This document shows, piece after piece, positions 52,165 to 60,806 of a stretch of 64,000 nt of DNA. The notes beneath the pieces are model-generated. The model was not told the DNA's origin. It saw nothing but the letters and a program-made list of their open reading frames with translations, and searched no databases. How positions within the stretch are numbered: position 1 is the first letter of the stretch; each line of letters begins with the position of its first letter. The translations under genes were made by a program, and so were the position numbers. This DNA comes from CAADGN01 sp035443945 (lineage in GTDB: Bacteria; Planctomycetota; Phycisphaerae; Phycisphaerales; UBA1924): positions 1 to 64,000 of the forward strand of contig DAOMNQ010000008.1 of assembly GCA_035443945.1 (NCBI GenBank), written 5' to 3'.

Positions 52165-53219
52165 TCGAGAATCTCCGGGCGGTTGAGGGGCCTGATGGTC
52201 TTCTCGACGGCGGTCTGGGCCGCGCCGGCGCGGATGCGAACGTTGAGCGCGTCCACGTAGTCGCGTGGGGCAAGCCCCTCGCTGCTGGCGTAGACGATGC
52301 CGTTGATCTCGTGCAGGGCGCTGGTGGTGCTATAGGTGGTCCAGTTCTTCCCGGAGTCGGTGGATGCCATGCCGACGGTTCCGGGGGGCACGCCGAGCGA
52401 GGAGAAGTAAGCGACGCCGGATGCATTCGACCCGTTGGTGCCTCGGATGACGATGCAGATTCCCTGGCCCGCGGGGACGACGCCGGAGTCGAGGTTGAAG
52501 GTCCGCCAGGTGACAGTGAGGCCGAGGTCGTCTTCGTTGAAGTTCGCGGAGGCGTAGATGGTTGAGCCGGGGGTTCCGTCGGCCTTGGGCTTGCGGAGTT
52601 GCACTTGGCCAGTGCCGCCGCCGGCGCCGGAACGGAGGAGTTTGACCCGCACGCTGCTGACGCGCCAGCCGGTGGCACCGGAGACCTGCGGCGGGGGGCA
52701 GTAGAACCCGAACCAGTTCGAGTTCGTGACCTGCTGTGCCAACGGGAGGAGCGTGTCGTACTTCTGAATGTCCTGGGATGACGCCGACTGGTCGCTGCCG
52801 AGGAATACGCTCCCGGACCGTGTGGTCGCGGCGAACTCGAGGGATCGCACGTCGGGGAGCACGACGATGGGCGAGGAGCCGTTGATGGAGCGCGTGAGGG
52901 GGTGACCGGCGGTGCCGGACCACGTATATCGCACTATCTCCTCGTTTCCGTCGCCGTTTCGGTCGGGGAGCGTGAACTCGATAGCGGCGCTTGCGACTTC
53001 GTTGAATGCCAGGGCGAATGCGGCGTCGTCGATGAGTTCCTCGGTGAGGATGGCGCCCCCGAGGGACGCCGCGAAGACACCGTCGTCGCGTGGGATGGCC
53101 TTGGAGGCGAGGATGATGAGGGAGCCGATGGCGGTGACGAGGATCGAGACGATGGCGAGGCTCACCGTGAGTTCGATGAGCGAGTAGGCGCGGAGGGTGC
53201 GGGGTGAGTGGTTGCGCAT
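52161..53219 (-). CDS. Minor pseudopilin, PilW/GspJ-like
   Basis: 352 residues. The N-terminus RAYSLIELTVSLAIVSILVT is a prepilin-type motif with Glu at +5 but Tyr in place of Phe, and Ala before it in place of Gly. The long C-terminal region is beta-rich with an inserted SNWFGFYCPPPQVSGATGWR module and Ser/Gly-rich loops. Larger than typical PilW/GspJ. Confidence 0.82.
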   Translation of the reverse strand: MRNHSPRTLRAYSLIELTVSLAIVSILVTAIGSLIILASKAIPRDDGVFAASLGGAILTEELIDDAAFALAFNEVASAAIEFTLPDRNGDGNEEIVRYTWSGTAGHPLTRSINGSSPIVVLPDVRSLEFAATTRSGSVFLGSDQSASSQDIQKYDTLLPLAQQVTNSNWFGFYCPPPQVSGATGWRVSSVRVKLLRSGAGGGTGQVQLRKPKADGTPGSTIYASANFNEDDLGLTVTWRTFNLDSGVVPAGQGICIVIRGTNGSNASGVAYFSSLGVPPGTVGMASTDSGKNWTTYSTTSALHEINGIVYASSEGLAPRDYVDALNVRIRAGAAQTAVEKTIRPLNRPEILD

Positions 53220-53225
53220 TTCGTG

Positions 53226-53804
53226 CTACTTGGGAGTGACCATTGCAGGGGCCTTGGGCTTTCCGTCGCCGTCGGTGAGCGTGACCTTCGCGGGTCCAAC
53301 GGCGTCCGTGAGCGACTTGACGGTCGCGGCGTCCAGCGTGGCGGTCGTGACCGCGCCGGTGTCTGGATCGACAGTGATCGACTTGCCCCTGGTGTTGGTG
53401 CCGACCGCGAGTGCGCCGCCGGCGACGGGAACGCCGAAACCATTGAACGTGAGAACGGGCGCGGAGTTGAAGTCGGCCTTCAAGAGCGTGACACGGAACG
53501 GCTCGTCGCGGAGAATGACGAGGGCGTTCTCGGAGGAGGCGGACCCGGGCTTCGCGTAGGCGAACTTGTAGGTGTCGGTGGGGAGGTCATACTCGATGGC
53601 GCGGGTCGCGCTGCCGTAGCGGGCGTCGTTCTGGACGTAGGTGGCGTCAACGCAGACCTTCCTGGCCGCGAGTTCGACCTGGTAGCGGGAGCGTGACTCG
53701 GCGTACCTGGGGACTGAGACTGCCGCGACGACGCCGACGACGACGAGCACGATCGACAACTCGATGAGTGTGAAGGCCCGGATGCTGGCGTGGCGCCTTT
53801 GCAT
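53226..53804 (-). CDS. Minor pseudopilin, GspH/FimT-like
   Basis: 192 residues. The leader reads IRAFTLIELSIVLVVVGVVA: FTLIE is typical but the residue before Phe is Ala, not Gly, so cleavage may be weak. The mature body is beta-rich (EYDLPTDTYKFAYAKPGSAS). It lies 6 bases before the PilW-like gene. Confidence 0.82.
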   Translation of the reverse strand: MQRRHASIRAFTLIELSIVLVVVGVVAAVSVPRYAESRSRYQVELAARKVCVDATYVQNDARYGSATRAIEYDLPTDTYKFAYAKPGSASSENALVILRDEPFRVTLLKADFNSAPVLTFNGFGVPVAGGALAVGTNTRGKSITVDPDTGAVTTATLDAATVKSLTDAVGPAKVTLTDGDGKPKAPAMVTPK

Positions 53805-53857
53805 GGTCGGCTCGTCGGGACGGGGCGGTTTGGGCGAAGTCGGGTTCCCTCTGGACA

Positions 53858-53884
53858 GGACGCCCGCGAGAGTCGCGGGCGTCC
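53858..53884 (-). terminator. Strong hairpin downstream of the major pseudopilin gene
   Basis: A perfect 12-bp stem (GGACGCCCGCGA/TCGCGGGCGTCC) with a 3-base loop, 86 bases after the stop of the gene at 53971. No T tract follows on the minus strand, so it may act as a partial terminator or an mRNA 3'-end stabiliser. Confidence 0.55.
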
Positions 53885-53970
53885 CGGGTCGAATCGTCGG
53901 GGGCTGGATCGGGTTGCCGTTCAGGCGTTCGACCTTCCGGAAGTGCGGGTCAGGCGACCACGCGAGGGTA

Positions 53971-54450
53971 TCAGTACGAGGTGTAGGCGACGCCGCGGTC
54001 GTCGAGGACTGAGTCGGCGGCGTTGACCTTGATGGTCCCGGTACTTGCGGTGTACCACCAGCCGAAGTTGGCGGTGCCCTGGGTGTCGGTGACGCCGGCG
54101 TAACCCTTGTTGGTGCCGACCTTCTGCTTGGGGATGGCGCGGAGGTAAGGGCCGTAGATGTGTGTGGTGTCCTTGGTGGCGGAGGTGTTGCCGTTGATGT
54201 CGGAGTACTGGGTGAGTTGTTCCTCGAACTTGGCGAGGGTGGGGTAGGCGCCGGCGTGCTCGGTGTGGTAGAGGTCGATCGCGCTGCGCAGGACAGCGAG
54301 GTCTGAGACGACGGCGGAGTCCGCCGCGCCGGCCGCGCCGCGGCTCATCCGGGGGATGGCGATGGCGCCGATGATCCCGAGGATGACGACGACGATGACC
54401 AGTTCGATGAGGCTGAACGCCCTGTTGCGGTGGATCGTGTGCGTGTGCAT
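53971..54450 (-). CDS. Major pseudopilin, GspG-like
   Basis: 159 residues. RAFSLIELVIVVVILGIIGA is a class III leader with Glu at +5; the residue before Phe is Ala. The mature part has a GspG-like layout: DLAVLRSAIDLYHTEHAGAY, then YGPYLRAIPKQKVGTNKGYA and a terminal GTIKVNAADSVLDDRGV. Probably the main pseudopilus subunit. GGAAGG lies 8 bases before the ATG. A strong hairpin follows the gene. Confidence 0.85.
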   Translation of the reverse strand: MHTHTIHRNRAFSLIELVIVVVILGIIGAIAIPRMSRGAAGAADSAVVSDLAVLRSAIDLYHTEHAGAYPTLAKFEEQLTQYSDINGNTSATKDTTHIYGPYLRAIPKQKVGTNKGYAGVTDTQGTANFGWWYTASTGTIKVNAADSVLDDRGVAYTSY

Positions 54451-54624
54451 TTCGTGTGTTCCTTCCGGTGACCGACCTTGATACCGGCGGCAACCCGGCA
54501 GCCGGTGACAGAGAGAGAATCGACGCCCCCCGCAGGTGGCTTGAGTTGGTCGGACCTTGGCGGCCGTGTCGATCCGTCACATCCCGCACAGGTTGACAGC
54601 GGGTCGGCTGGGTGATGATGGCGG

Positions 54625-55203
54625 TTACCTGTCCGCGTCGTTGGGCCTGACGACGCGGATTGGATGCACGACGCCGTCCGGTGTCCGGAGGAGCGCGATG
54701 CCCGGCTCGACCGCGACGAGTGTTATGCCCGCGTGGGCATCGCCGACGGTCATGAGGCGGCCGTTGACGATGGCCGCGGGACGCGTGCCACCGGCCATGA
54801 TGGCGGTGACCACCGGGGTCTTGGTCGTCGTCTTGCCACCCTCGTCGGCCGCTTCGGGCTGACTGTTATCGGTCTCGGGCTTGCTCGCGGCGGGAAGCCA
54901 TTCGGGCGGGATGGCGAAGGCGTCGGAGGTGGTTGCGGCGGTCAAGTTCTCCTGCCGCGAGAGGGAGTCGAGCAACTGGGCGAGCCTGGCGGCGCCGGCC
55001 ATGTGTGCGTTTGCCGCAGGCTTCGCCGGTGCGGGCTGCCCGGCCACGGTTGGCGCGGCGGGTACCGCGGCTCCCAGCGTCTGGACGGCGGCGGAGGCCC
55101 CCTGCGGCCCGGAGACGCCGAAGAACATCTGATCGGCGGCGAGAGCAAGCCCCGCGACGGCGAGCAGACCGAGATAGACCTTGCGCTGCTTGTTGAGCCT
55201 CAT
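54625..55203 (-). CDS. Pilus/secretion-operon accessory protein (PilP/GspC-like position)
   Basis: 192 residues. One N-terminal membrane segment (KVYLGLLAVAGLALAADQMF), an Ala/Pro-rich linker, a helix (ARLAQLLDSLSRQENL) and a C-terminal beta domain (AIVNGRLMTVGDAHAGITLV, GIALLRTPDGVVHPIRVV). The C-terminal part resembles the homology-region fold of GspC/PilP-type proteins. It follows pilO, where PilP usually lies. The sequence match is weak; the call is by layout. A start 12 codons upstream is possible. Confidence 0.55.
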   Translation of the reverse strand: MRLNKQRKVYLGLLAVAGLALAADQMFFGVSGPQGASAAVQTLGAAVPAAPTVAGQPAPAKPAANAHMAGAARLAQLLDSLSRQENLTAATTSDAFAIPPEWLPAASKPETDNSQPEAADEGGKTTTKTPVVTAIMAGGTRPAAIVNGRLMTVGDAHAGITLVAVEPGIALLRTPDGVVHPIRVVRPNDADR

Positions 55204-55256
55204 GCTCACAAGAGCCAATACGCCGGGGCGTCTGGCCATGGATTTTGGGAGGGAGA

Positions 55257-55817
55257 TCAGTCGGCGGATTCCGCCGGCGCGGCATACCACAGCAGGGTGA
55301 ACTGGAACGAATCTGCGGGCAGTTCGCCCGCGCCCCTGGCGGCGAGGCGGAAGGACGAGACCTCGGTGTCCGGATAGGCGGTGTGAAGGGCGCTGAAGAA
55401 TGCGGCCGATGCGGGATATGACGCCTGTCCGGAGAGGCTGATTTCGACGAGGTCGAAGAGTTCCTCGCGGGTTGTGGCGCCCGGCTTGATCTCGTCGAGT
55501 TGCAGGCCGTGCTCGCGGGCGAGGCCTGCGAGTGAGGCGACGCGCTCGTTGAGCCGTCGGCTGGAGACCAGTTGGACGGTGACGTTTTCGAGGACGCGGT
55601 GGGCGTCGTCGAGTGACTCGGCGAGCAAGCGCTGCTCGTGCTGGGCCAGGGTGAGTTCGGCGAGGCGCGTGTCGGCCTGGGCGTTGAGGGACTCCTGGGC
55701 GGCGCGTGCCCTGAGGACCGGCTGCACGCCAATGAACCACCCGGCGGCGGTCACGGCCGCGAGGGTCGCGAGAGCGGCGGCGTTGATGGGGAGCAGACTG
55801 GTTCGGGAGTCGGTCAT
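55257..55817 (-). CDS. Type IV pilus inner-membrane protein, PilO-like
   Basis: 186 residues. One membrane segment (INAAALATLAAVTAAGWFIG), a coiled coil (ADTRLAELTLAQHEQRLLAE), and a C-terminal ferredoxin-like domain (LFDLVEISLSGQASYPASAA). This is the standard PilO layout. The ATG at 55817 lies 4 bases from an N gap, so the upstream boundary with pilN is not fully seen. Confidence 0.8.
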   Translation of the reverse strand: MTDSRTSLLPINAAALATLAAVTAAGWFIGVQPVLRARAAQESLNAQADTRLAELTLAQHEQRLLAESLDDAHRVLENVTVQLVSSRRLNERVASLAGLAREHGLQLDEIKPGATTREELFDLVEISLSGQASYPASAAFFSALHTAYPDTEVSSFRLAARGAGELPADSFQFTLLWYAAPAESAD

Positions 55818-55820
55818 GTC

Positions 55821-55830
55821 NNNNNNNNNN
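55821..55830. other. Assembly gap of 10 N
   Basis: Ten unknown bases between pilO and pilN. The pilN stop probably lies in or next to the gap. Confidence 0.98.
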
Positions 55831-56392
55831 ACTTCCCCGCGGGCGAGCCGAGTTGGCAGTCGAGGGTAAAGGCGACCGCTTCGCCGCGCGGCGTGGCGCG
55901 ACGGATGGTCTCGACGAGGCGGACGCGATCGAAGACACGAGACCGTTCGAGGGCGAGCGTGAAGTCGGTGATGTGCTCGGGTGAGCGGCTGAGTCCTCCG
56001 AGGGCGAGCCTGTAGCCGCCCTCTTCGAGCGCTTCGAGATGGCAGTTCGTGAGGGCGAGTTGGTCGCCGCGATCGCGGGCCAGCAGGGCGAGGAGGATGC
56101 TCCAGTCGGGGCGGTTGGTGATCTGCCGGGCGGCCTCGGCGCGCCGACGGACATCGGCGAGTTCGGCCTTCAGGCGCGTGATCGAGGCCTGGCTCGCTTC
56201 CATCTGCTGGGACGCGGACAGGATGACAGTGTGCGTCTGCGTGTCGTCCTGCTGGAGGGCGATGCGCACGCCGAGGCAGCCGGCGACGACCGCGAGCGCA
56301 TATACCGAGCAGACGGCGATCCACGACCGAATGCGGGATGCCCTGCGTCGGGCGAGGAGACGAGAGGCCGGGATGAGGTTCACGGTGAGCAT
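55831..56392 (-). CDS. Type IV pilus protein, PilN-like, 3' end in gap
   Basis: 187 codons visible. The N-terminus LTVNLIPASRLLARRRASRI is typical of PilN, whose first residues bind PilM. It is followed by a membrane segment (SWIAVCSVYALAVVAGCLGV), a coiled coil (SITRLKAELADVRRRAEAAR) and a small alpha/beta domain. The coding sequence runs into the gap after QLGSPAGK. It starts 4 bases past the pilM stop. Confidence 0.82.
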
Positions 56393-56395
56393 GGG

Positions 56396-57457
56396 TTATC
56401 CGTTCGGCCGATCGGCGAGTCCGAGTGCGACCATGAGCGAGGCCTTCGCCGCCCGGGAGGCCAGCCGATCGGGAACATCGACCGCGCGGGAGGCCTCGGC
56501 GACGTGAACGTTCACGCCGGCGATGCGGGAGAGATGCTCGGCGATGCCCGGGATCATGGCACCACCTCCGTGAATGATGAGATCATCGGCCCGGACGTCG
56601 GGGTAGCGGTGCGAGGCGTATGCGAGCGACAGGTTGAGTTCGCGGACGAGGCCGGCGGCGTAGTCGGCGATGGCCGCGCGTGCCTCGTGCAAGGCCCGCT
56701 GGTTCGGCTGGTCCTGCTGGCCGGCGGGGTCAAGCCCGACGTCCTCGATGAGGTATTCGGTGACCGACGGATCAACATCGAGCGAGGCGTTGATTCGGGC
56801 GTGCAGCGCAGCGACGGCGGACTCGGGGACGGCGCGGGCGTAGATGCACGCGCCTTGGTGGATGAGGGCGAGGCGGGCGGCGGAATGTCCGAGGTCCATC
56901 AGGGCGTGGAGTCCCCGGGACAGCGCGGGCCTGTCGATGCAGGCACGGGCCGAGGCGAGTGTGCCGACGTCGATCGCGGCGACGCGCAGGCCCGCGTCCT
57001 CGAAGGTGTCGATAAGCGTGTCGGCGTCGATGTGCGGGCAGGCCGCGACCATCACGGGCGTGCCCGCGCCTCGGCGTGAGGACGGGGGGAGTTCCCAGCA
57101 GGCCATCTCGAAGCCGCCCGGGTCGCACTTGTGCATACGTGCGAGTTCCATGCGTGCGAGTTGCTCGATGGGCGCGCCAGAAGATCGCGGCGGGAGGTCG
57201 AGGATGCTGGTGATGAGCGTCGTCCAAGGGACCGCGAGGACGACCTCCCTTCCTGCGAAGCCCTGGCGGGCGAGGAGTTGCGAGAGGAACACGGCCTCTT
57301 CGTGCGTGATGGGACCGTCGTTCGTGCGTCTGAGGGTCGTGCAGGCGTGGAGTTTGCGTCCCGGCGCGAGGGAGACCTGCACGGCCTTGATGGTGTGCGA
57401 TCCGGCGTCGATGCCGATCGGCGATCGCAGCCGGGCTGTGGCGAGTCCGAGGGACAT
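56396..57457 (-). CDS. Type IV pilus assembly ATPase-fold protein, PilM-like
   Basis: 353 residues of the actin-like fold. IGIDAGSHTIKAVQVSLAPG is the phosphate-1 motif, LMDLGHSAARLALIHQG the second, and DLIIHGGGAMIPGIAEHLSR the adenosine motif. PilM is cytoplasmic and binds the PilN N-terminus. GGGAGG lies 8 bases before the ATG at 57457, one base past the pilC stop. Confidence 0.85.
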   Translation of the reverse strand: MSLGLATARLRSPIGIDAGSHTIKAVQVSLAPGRKLHACTTLRRTNDGPITHEEAVFLSQLLARQGFAGREVVLAVPWTTLITSILDLPPRSSGAPIEQLARMELARMHKCDPGGFEMACWELPPSSRRGAGTPVMVAACPHIDADTLIDTFEDAGLRVAAIDVGTLASARACIDRPALSRGLHALMDLGHSAARLALIHQGACIYARAVPESAVAALHARINASLDVDPSVTEYLIEDVGLDPAGQQDQPNQRALHEARAAIADYAAGLVRELNLSLAYASHRYPDVRADDLIIHGGGAMIPGIAEHLSRIAGVNVHVAEASRAVDVPDRLASRAAKASLMVALGLADRPNG

Positions 57458-57458
57458 T

Positions 57459-58688
57459 TCAGGGACCTCCCTGGACGACGGTGGTGACGTCGAAGAGGGG
57501 CAGGAACATGCTGACGGCGACGAAGCCGACGACGAGGCCGAGGCCGATGAGGATGAGGGGCTCGATGATGCTGGTGACGGACTTGACGACCATTGCGTTG
57601 TCTTCATCCATGCAGTTGGCGAGGTTGAGGAGTACGGAACTGACGCGGCCTCCCTGCTCTCCGTTGCGGACGGCCTCGGCGAAGGAGGCGTTGACGAGGT
57701 CGGAGGAGGCGAGCGCATCACTCATGGCTTCGCCGCGGGTGACGGCTTCCTCGATCTTCACGAGGAGCGCGCGGTAGTGCGAGTTTGTCATGGCCTGACG
57801 GGTGAGCGTGAGCGCGTCGAGGAGCGGGACTCGGCTGTCGAGCAGCACGCCGAGCAGGCGGGCGATGCGCGCGGTGGCGAGGCTGCGGATGAGTTTGCCG
57901 ACTTTGGGCGCTCGGACGGCTGCGGTGTCGATCAGTTCTCGTCCGCTCGGTGTCGCGAGCCAGTAGAACACGCCCGCGGCGATGCCTCCGAGGGCGATCA
58001 CGACACCCCACCAGTAGGCGCGCAGGAGTTCGCTGGTGGACATGAGGAGGGCGGTGGTCGGCGGGAGCGGTGCGTCGAGTGTTTCGAAGAGTCCGCTGAA
58101 GCGTGGGATGACGAACGCGATCATGAGAATGAGGACGGAGAACGCGACGACGATGAGGAGGGCGGGGTAGATCATCGCGCCCGTGATCGATCCGCGCATG
58201 ACCTGCTGCTGGCGGATGAGGGCCGCGAGGCGTGCGAGCATCTCGTCGAGGTGGCCGCCGGACTCGCCGGCCGCGACGAGGCTTCTTGCGACGGCATCGA
58301 AGACGCGCGGGTGCCTCTCCAAGGCGTCGGCGAAGGTGGACCCTTCCTCGACTCGCTTGCGTACGTCGGCGACGACCGCGCGGAAGGCCTCGTCCTTGGT
58401 CTGGCGTTCGACGGCGGCGATTGCCTGCACGACGGGCGTGCCGGTGCCGACGAGGATGGAGAGTTGTCGCGTGAACTCGGCGAGGCACTTGATCTTCGAG
58501 CCGCCCTTGAGAGCGACTCCGCGACTGGCGGTCGCGGCTCTGAGGTTTGCGTGTGTCGCCTCGTTGACTTCAAGGACGAACAGTCCCTTGCGTCCGAGGA
58601 GTTCGGCGGCCTCCGCGCGTGAAGCGGCTTCGACGTTCTCGGTCTGCCGCCGGCCGTTGCGGTCGAAGGTGACGCACTCGAACTTCAT
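57459..58688 (-). CDS. Inner-membrane platform protein, PilC/GspF family
   Basis: 409 residues. Two T2SSF domains: the first holds EFTRQLSILVGTGTPVVQAI and GSITGAMIYPALLIVVAFSV, the second LGVLLDSRVPLLDALTLTRQ and EPLILIGLGLVVGFVAVSMF. It turns with the PilB motor to extrude subunits. The ATG overlaps the pilB stop (ATGA), with GGAGGG upstream. Confidence 0.93.
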   Translation of the reverse strand: MKFECVTFDRNGRRQTENVEAASRAEAAELLGRKGLFVLEVNEATHANLRAATASRGVALKGGSKIKCLAEFTRQLSILVGTGTPVVQAIAAVERQTKDEAFRAVVADVRKRVEEGSTFADALERHPRVFDAVARSLVAAGESGGHLDEMLARLAALIRQQQVMRGSITGAMIYPALLIVVAFSVLILMIAFVIPRFSGLFETLDAPLPPTTALLMSTSELLRAYWWGVVIALGGIAAGVFYWLATPSGRELIDTAAVRAPKVGKLIRSLATARIARLLGVLLDSRVPLLDALTLTRQAMTNSHYRALLVKIEEAVTRGEAMSDALASSDLVNASFAEAVRNGEQGGRVSSVLLNLANCMDEDNAMVVKSVTSIIEPLILIGLGLVVGFVAVSMFLPLFDVTTVVQGGP

Positions 58689-60451
58689 GCGGCCCTCCGG
58701 ATTTCGACGGCGGGCGGCGCCTCGTCGGTCTGGCCGTCGCTTTCGTCGGTCTTGGTGACGCGGAGGACTTCTTCGAGGCTTGTCTTTCCGTCGAGTGCGA
58801 GCAGGACGCCCTCGTCGCGGAGCGACTTGAAGCCGTGGGGTTTCAAGGCTCTGCGGAGATCGTTCGATGAGGCCGCGCGATAGATCAACTGTCGGATGTC
58901 GGAGGTGACCTCCATGACTTCGTAGATGCCGAGGCGGCCGTGGTAGCCGCTGTTGTGGCAGGCCTGGCATCCCGCGCCCTTCTTGAAGGCGCGTCCGTTC
59001 AGGCCATCAAGCCCGGCGTCGCGGAGGACGTGCTCGGCGGGGTAGTACTTGGTCTCGCAGGAGGAGCAGAGGGTGCGGGCGAGGCGCTGGGCGACGGCGC
59101 CGTTGAGCGCGCTGGAGAGGAGGTAGGACTCAACGTTCATGTCGAGGAGTCGGGCGATTGCGCCCGGGGCGTCGTTGGTGTGGAGGGTTGCGAGGACGCC
59201 GTGGCCTGTGAGGGCGGCCTGGACGCCGACGCGTGCGGTCTCTTCGTCGCGGATTTCGCCGACCATGATGATGTCGGGATCCTGTCGGAGGATGCTGCGG
59301 AGGCAACGCGCGAACGTGAGGCCGATCGACTCGTTGACGCCGGTCTGGTTGACGAGGTCGAGCTGGTACTCGACGGGGTCCTCGACGGTGATGATGTTGC
59401 GCTCCGGGCTGCGGAGGAGGTCGAGTGCGGAGTAGAGCGTGGTCGTTTTGCCGGAGCCTGTGGGGCCGGTGACGAGGACGAGGCCGTGGGACTGGCTGAG
59501 GATGCGTTTGAAGGTGACCATGGCTTCCTGCCGGAAGCCGAGGTCCTCGAGGCGAACGCGGAGGTTCTGCTTGTCGAGGATGCGGACGACGAGTTTTTCG
59601 CCGAGGAGCGTGGGGAGGCTGCTGACGCGGAGGTCGATCTCGCGACCCTCGGCGACGATGCGGACGCGTCCCTCCTGTGGGAGCCGTTTCTCGGCGATGT
59701 CCATCTTGCCGATGACCTTGACGCGTGAGACGATGGCGGCGTGCATTCCGGGCGGGGGCTTCATCAGGTCGCGGAGCACGCCGTCGATGCGGTAGCGGAT
59801 TCGGGTGCCGCGTTTGTCGGGTTCGATGTGGATGTCGCTGGCACGGTCCTTGACGGCGGTCAGCAATGCGACGTTGACGAGGTTGACGATGGGGCTTCCG
59901 GCGACCATCTTGTCGAGGTCGGTGGCAGGGCCTTCGTCCACCGTCTCGCGTTCGATGACCTCGACGTCGGTCTGTGCGAGGGAGGTGAGGAACTCGTCAA
60001 CGTCAACGTTGCCGCCCGCGTACTTTCGGATGAACTCGAGGATGTTCCCTTCGAGGGCGAAGACGGGTCGGATGCGGCATCCCGTGATCGCTCGGAGGCG
60101 GTCGACGGCGGGGAGTGACTGCGGCTCGGCCATCGCGACGGTGAGGGTGTCGCGGACGCGGAAGAGGGGGATGACCTTGAGTCGTTCGGCCTCCTCCTCG
60201 CCGATGAGTTGGAGGAGGGTGGGGTCGATGAGGCCGTGGCGGAGGTGGCAGCCTTTGACGCCGAGGCAGTCGGCGATGGCGCGAACGAGGGTGGCGCTGG
60301 TGATGACGCCCTGCTCGACGAGCATCTCGCCGAGCATCTGTCCGGTGGCTTTCTGTTCGTTGAGGGCGCGCTGGAGCTGCTGCTCGTCGATGAGGCCCGC
60401 CTGGAGCAGGACCTCGCCGACGCGGATCTTCTTGTGTGGCGTTGCGCTCAC
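58685..60451 (-). CDS. Assembly ATPase, PilB/GspE family
   Basis: 588 residues. The N-terminal GspE_N domain (about 1-155) includes VGEVLLQAGLIDEQQLQRAL. Walker A is GPTGSGKTT (329-337), Walker B includes DPDIIMVGEIRDEE (391-404), the His box ATLHTNDA (421-428), and two Cys pairs CSSC (462-465) and CQAC (~495) bind zinc. It powers pilus or pseudopilus assembly. It starts with GTG in a GTGA overlap with the STAS gene, so the two are translationally coupled. Confidence 0.94.
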   Translation of the reverse strand: MSATPHKKIRVGEVLLQAGLIDEQQLQRALNEQKATGQMLGEMLVEQGVITSATLVRAIADCLGVKGCHLRHGLIDPTLLQLIGEEEAERLKVIPLFRVRDTLTVAMAEPQSLPAVDRLRAITGCRIRPVFALEGNILEFIRKYAGGNVDVDEFLTSLAQTDVEVIERETVDEGPATDLDKMVAGSPIVNLVNVALLTAVKDRASDIHIEPDKRGTRIRYRIDGVLRDLMKPPPGMHAAIVSRVKVIGKMDIAEKRLPQEGRVRIVAEGREIDLRVSSLPTLLGEKLVVRILDKQNLRVRLEDLGFRQEAMVTFKRILSQSHGLVLVTGPTGSGKTTTLYSALDLLRSPERNIITVEDPVEYQLDLVNQTGVNESIGLTFARCLRSILRQDPDIIMVGEIRDEETARVGVQAALTGHGVLATLHTNDAPGAIARLLDMNVESYLLSSALNGAVAQRLARTLCSSCETKYYPAEHVLRDAGLDGLNGRAFKKGAGCQACHNSGYHGRLGIYEVMEVTSDIRQLIYRAASSNDLRRALKPHGFKSLRDEGVLLALDGKTSLEEVLRVTKTDESDGQTDEAPPAVEIRRAA

Positions 60452-60783
60452 AGGAAGCTCCTGACGGCGGAGTTGACGTCCTCGTGGTGCTCGAAGAGCG
60501 GGGAGAGCTCGGTGAGTTCGAGGACTTCGCGGAGGGTCTCGTTGGCCGCGCTGATTTTGAGGGACTGACCGCCGGCGCCGAGTTCCTCTGTGAGTTCGAC
60601 GAGGACTTCCAGGCCTCGGCTGTCGGCGTAGGCGATGGCGGAGGCGTCGATGACGAATCGGCCGAGGCTCTTGCGGAGGACGTCGGCGGCGCGGGCCTTG
60701 AGTTGGTCGGCGTCCTTCTGGACGAGCGGCCCGACTGGCCTGAGGACCGTGACCGCACCCTGTCGCTGCTCGATGATCTGCAT
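60448..60783 (-). CDS. STAS-domain protein (anti-sigma-factor-antagonist-like)
   Basis: 111 residues. The STAS fold is seen from IIEQRQGAVTVLRPVGPLVQ to the conserved phosphorylatable Ser55 in IAYADSRGLEVLVELTEEL. Such proteins are switched by Ser kinases and phosphatases. Its stop overlaps the pilB start, so its level is tied to the motor ATPase. It follows the sensor kinase gene by 23 bases. The partner is unknown. Confidence 0.85.
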   Translation of the reverse strand: MQIIEQRQGAVTVLRPVGPLVQKDADQLKARAADVLRKSLGRFVIDASAIAYADSRGLEVLVELTEELGAGGQSLKISAANETLREVLELTELSPLFEHHEDVNSAVRSFL

Positions 60784-60806
60784 GTCGCCCTCCCCGGGCG
60801 GAACTG

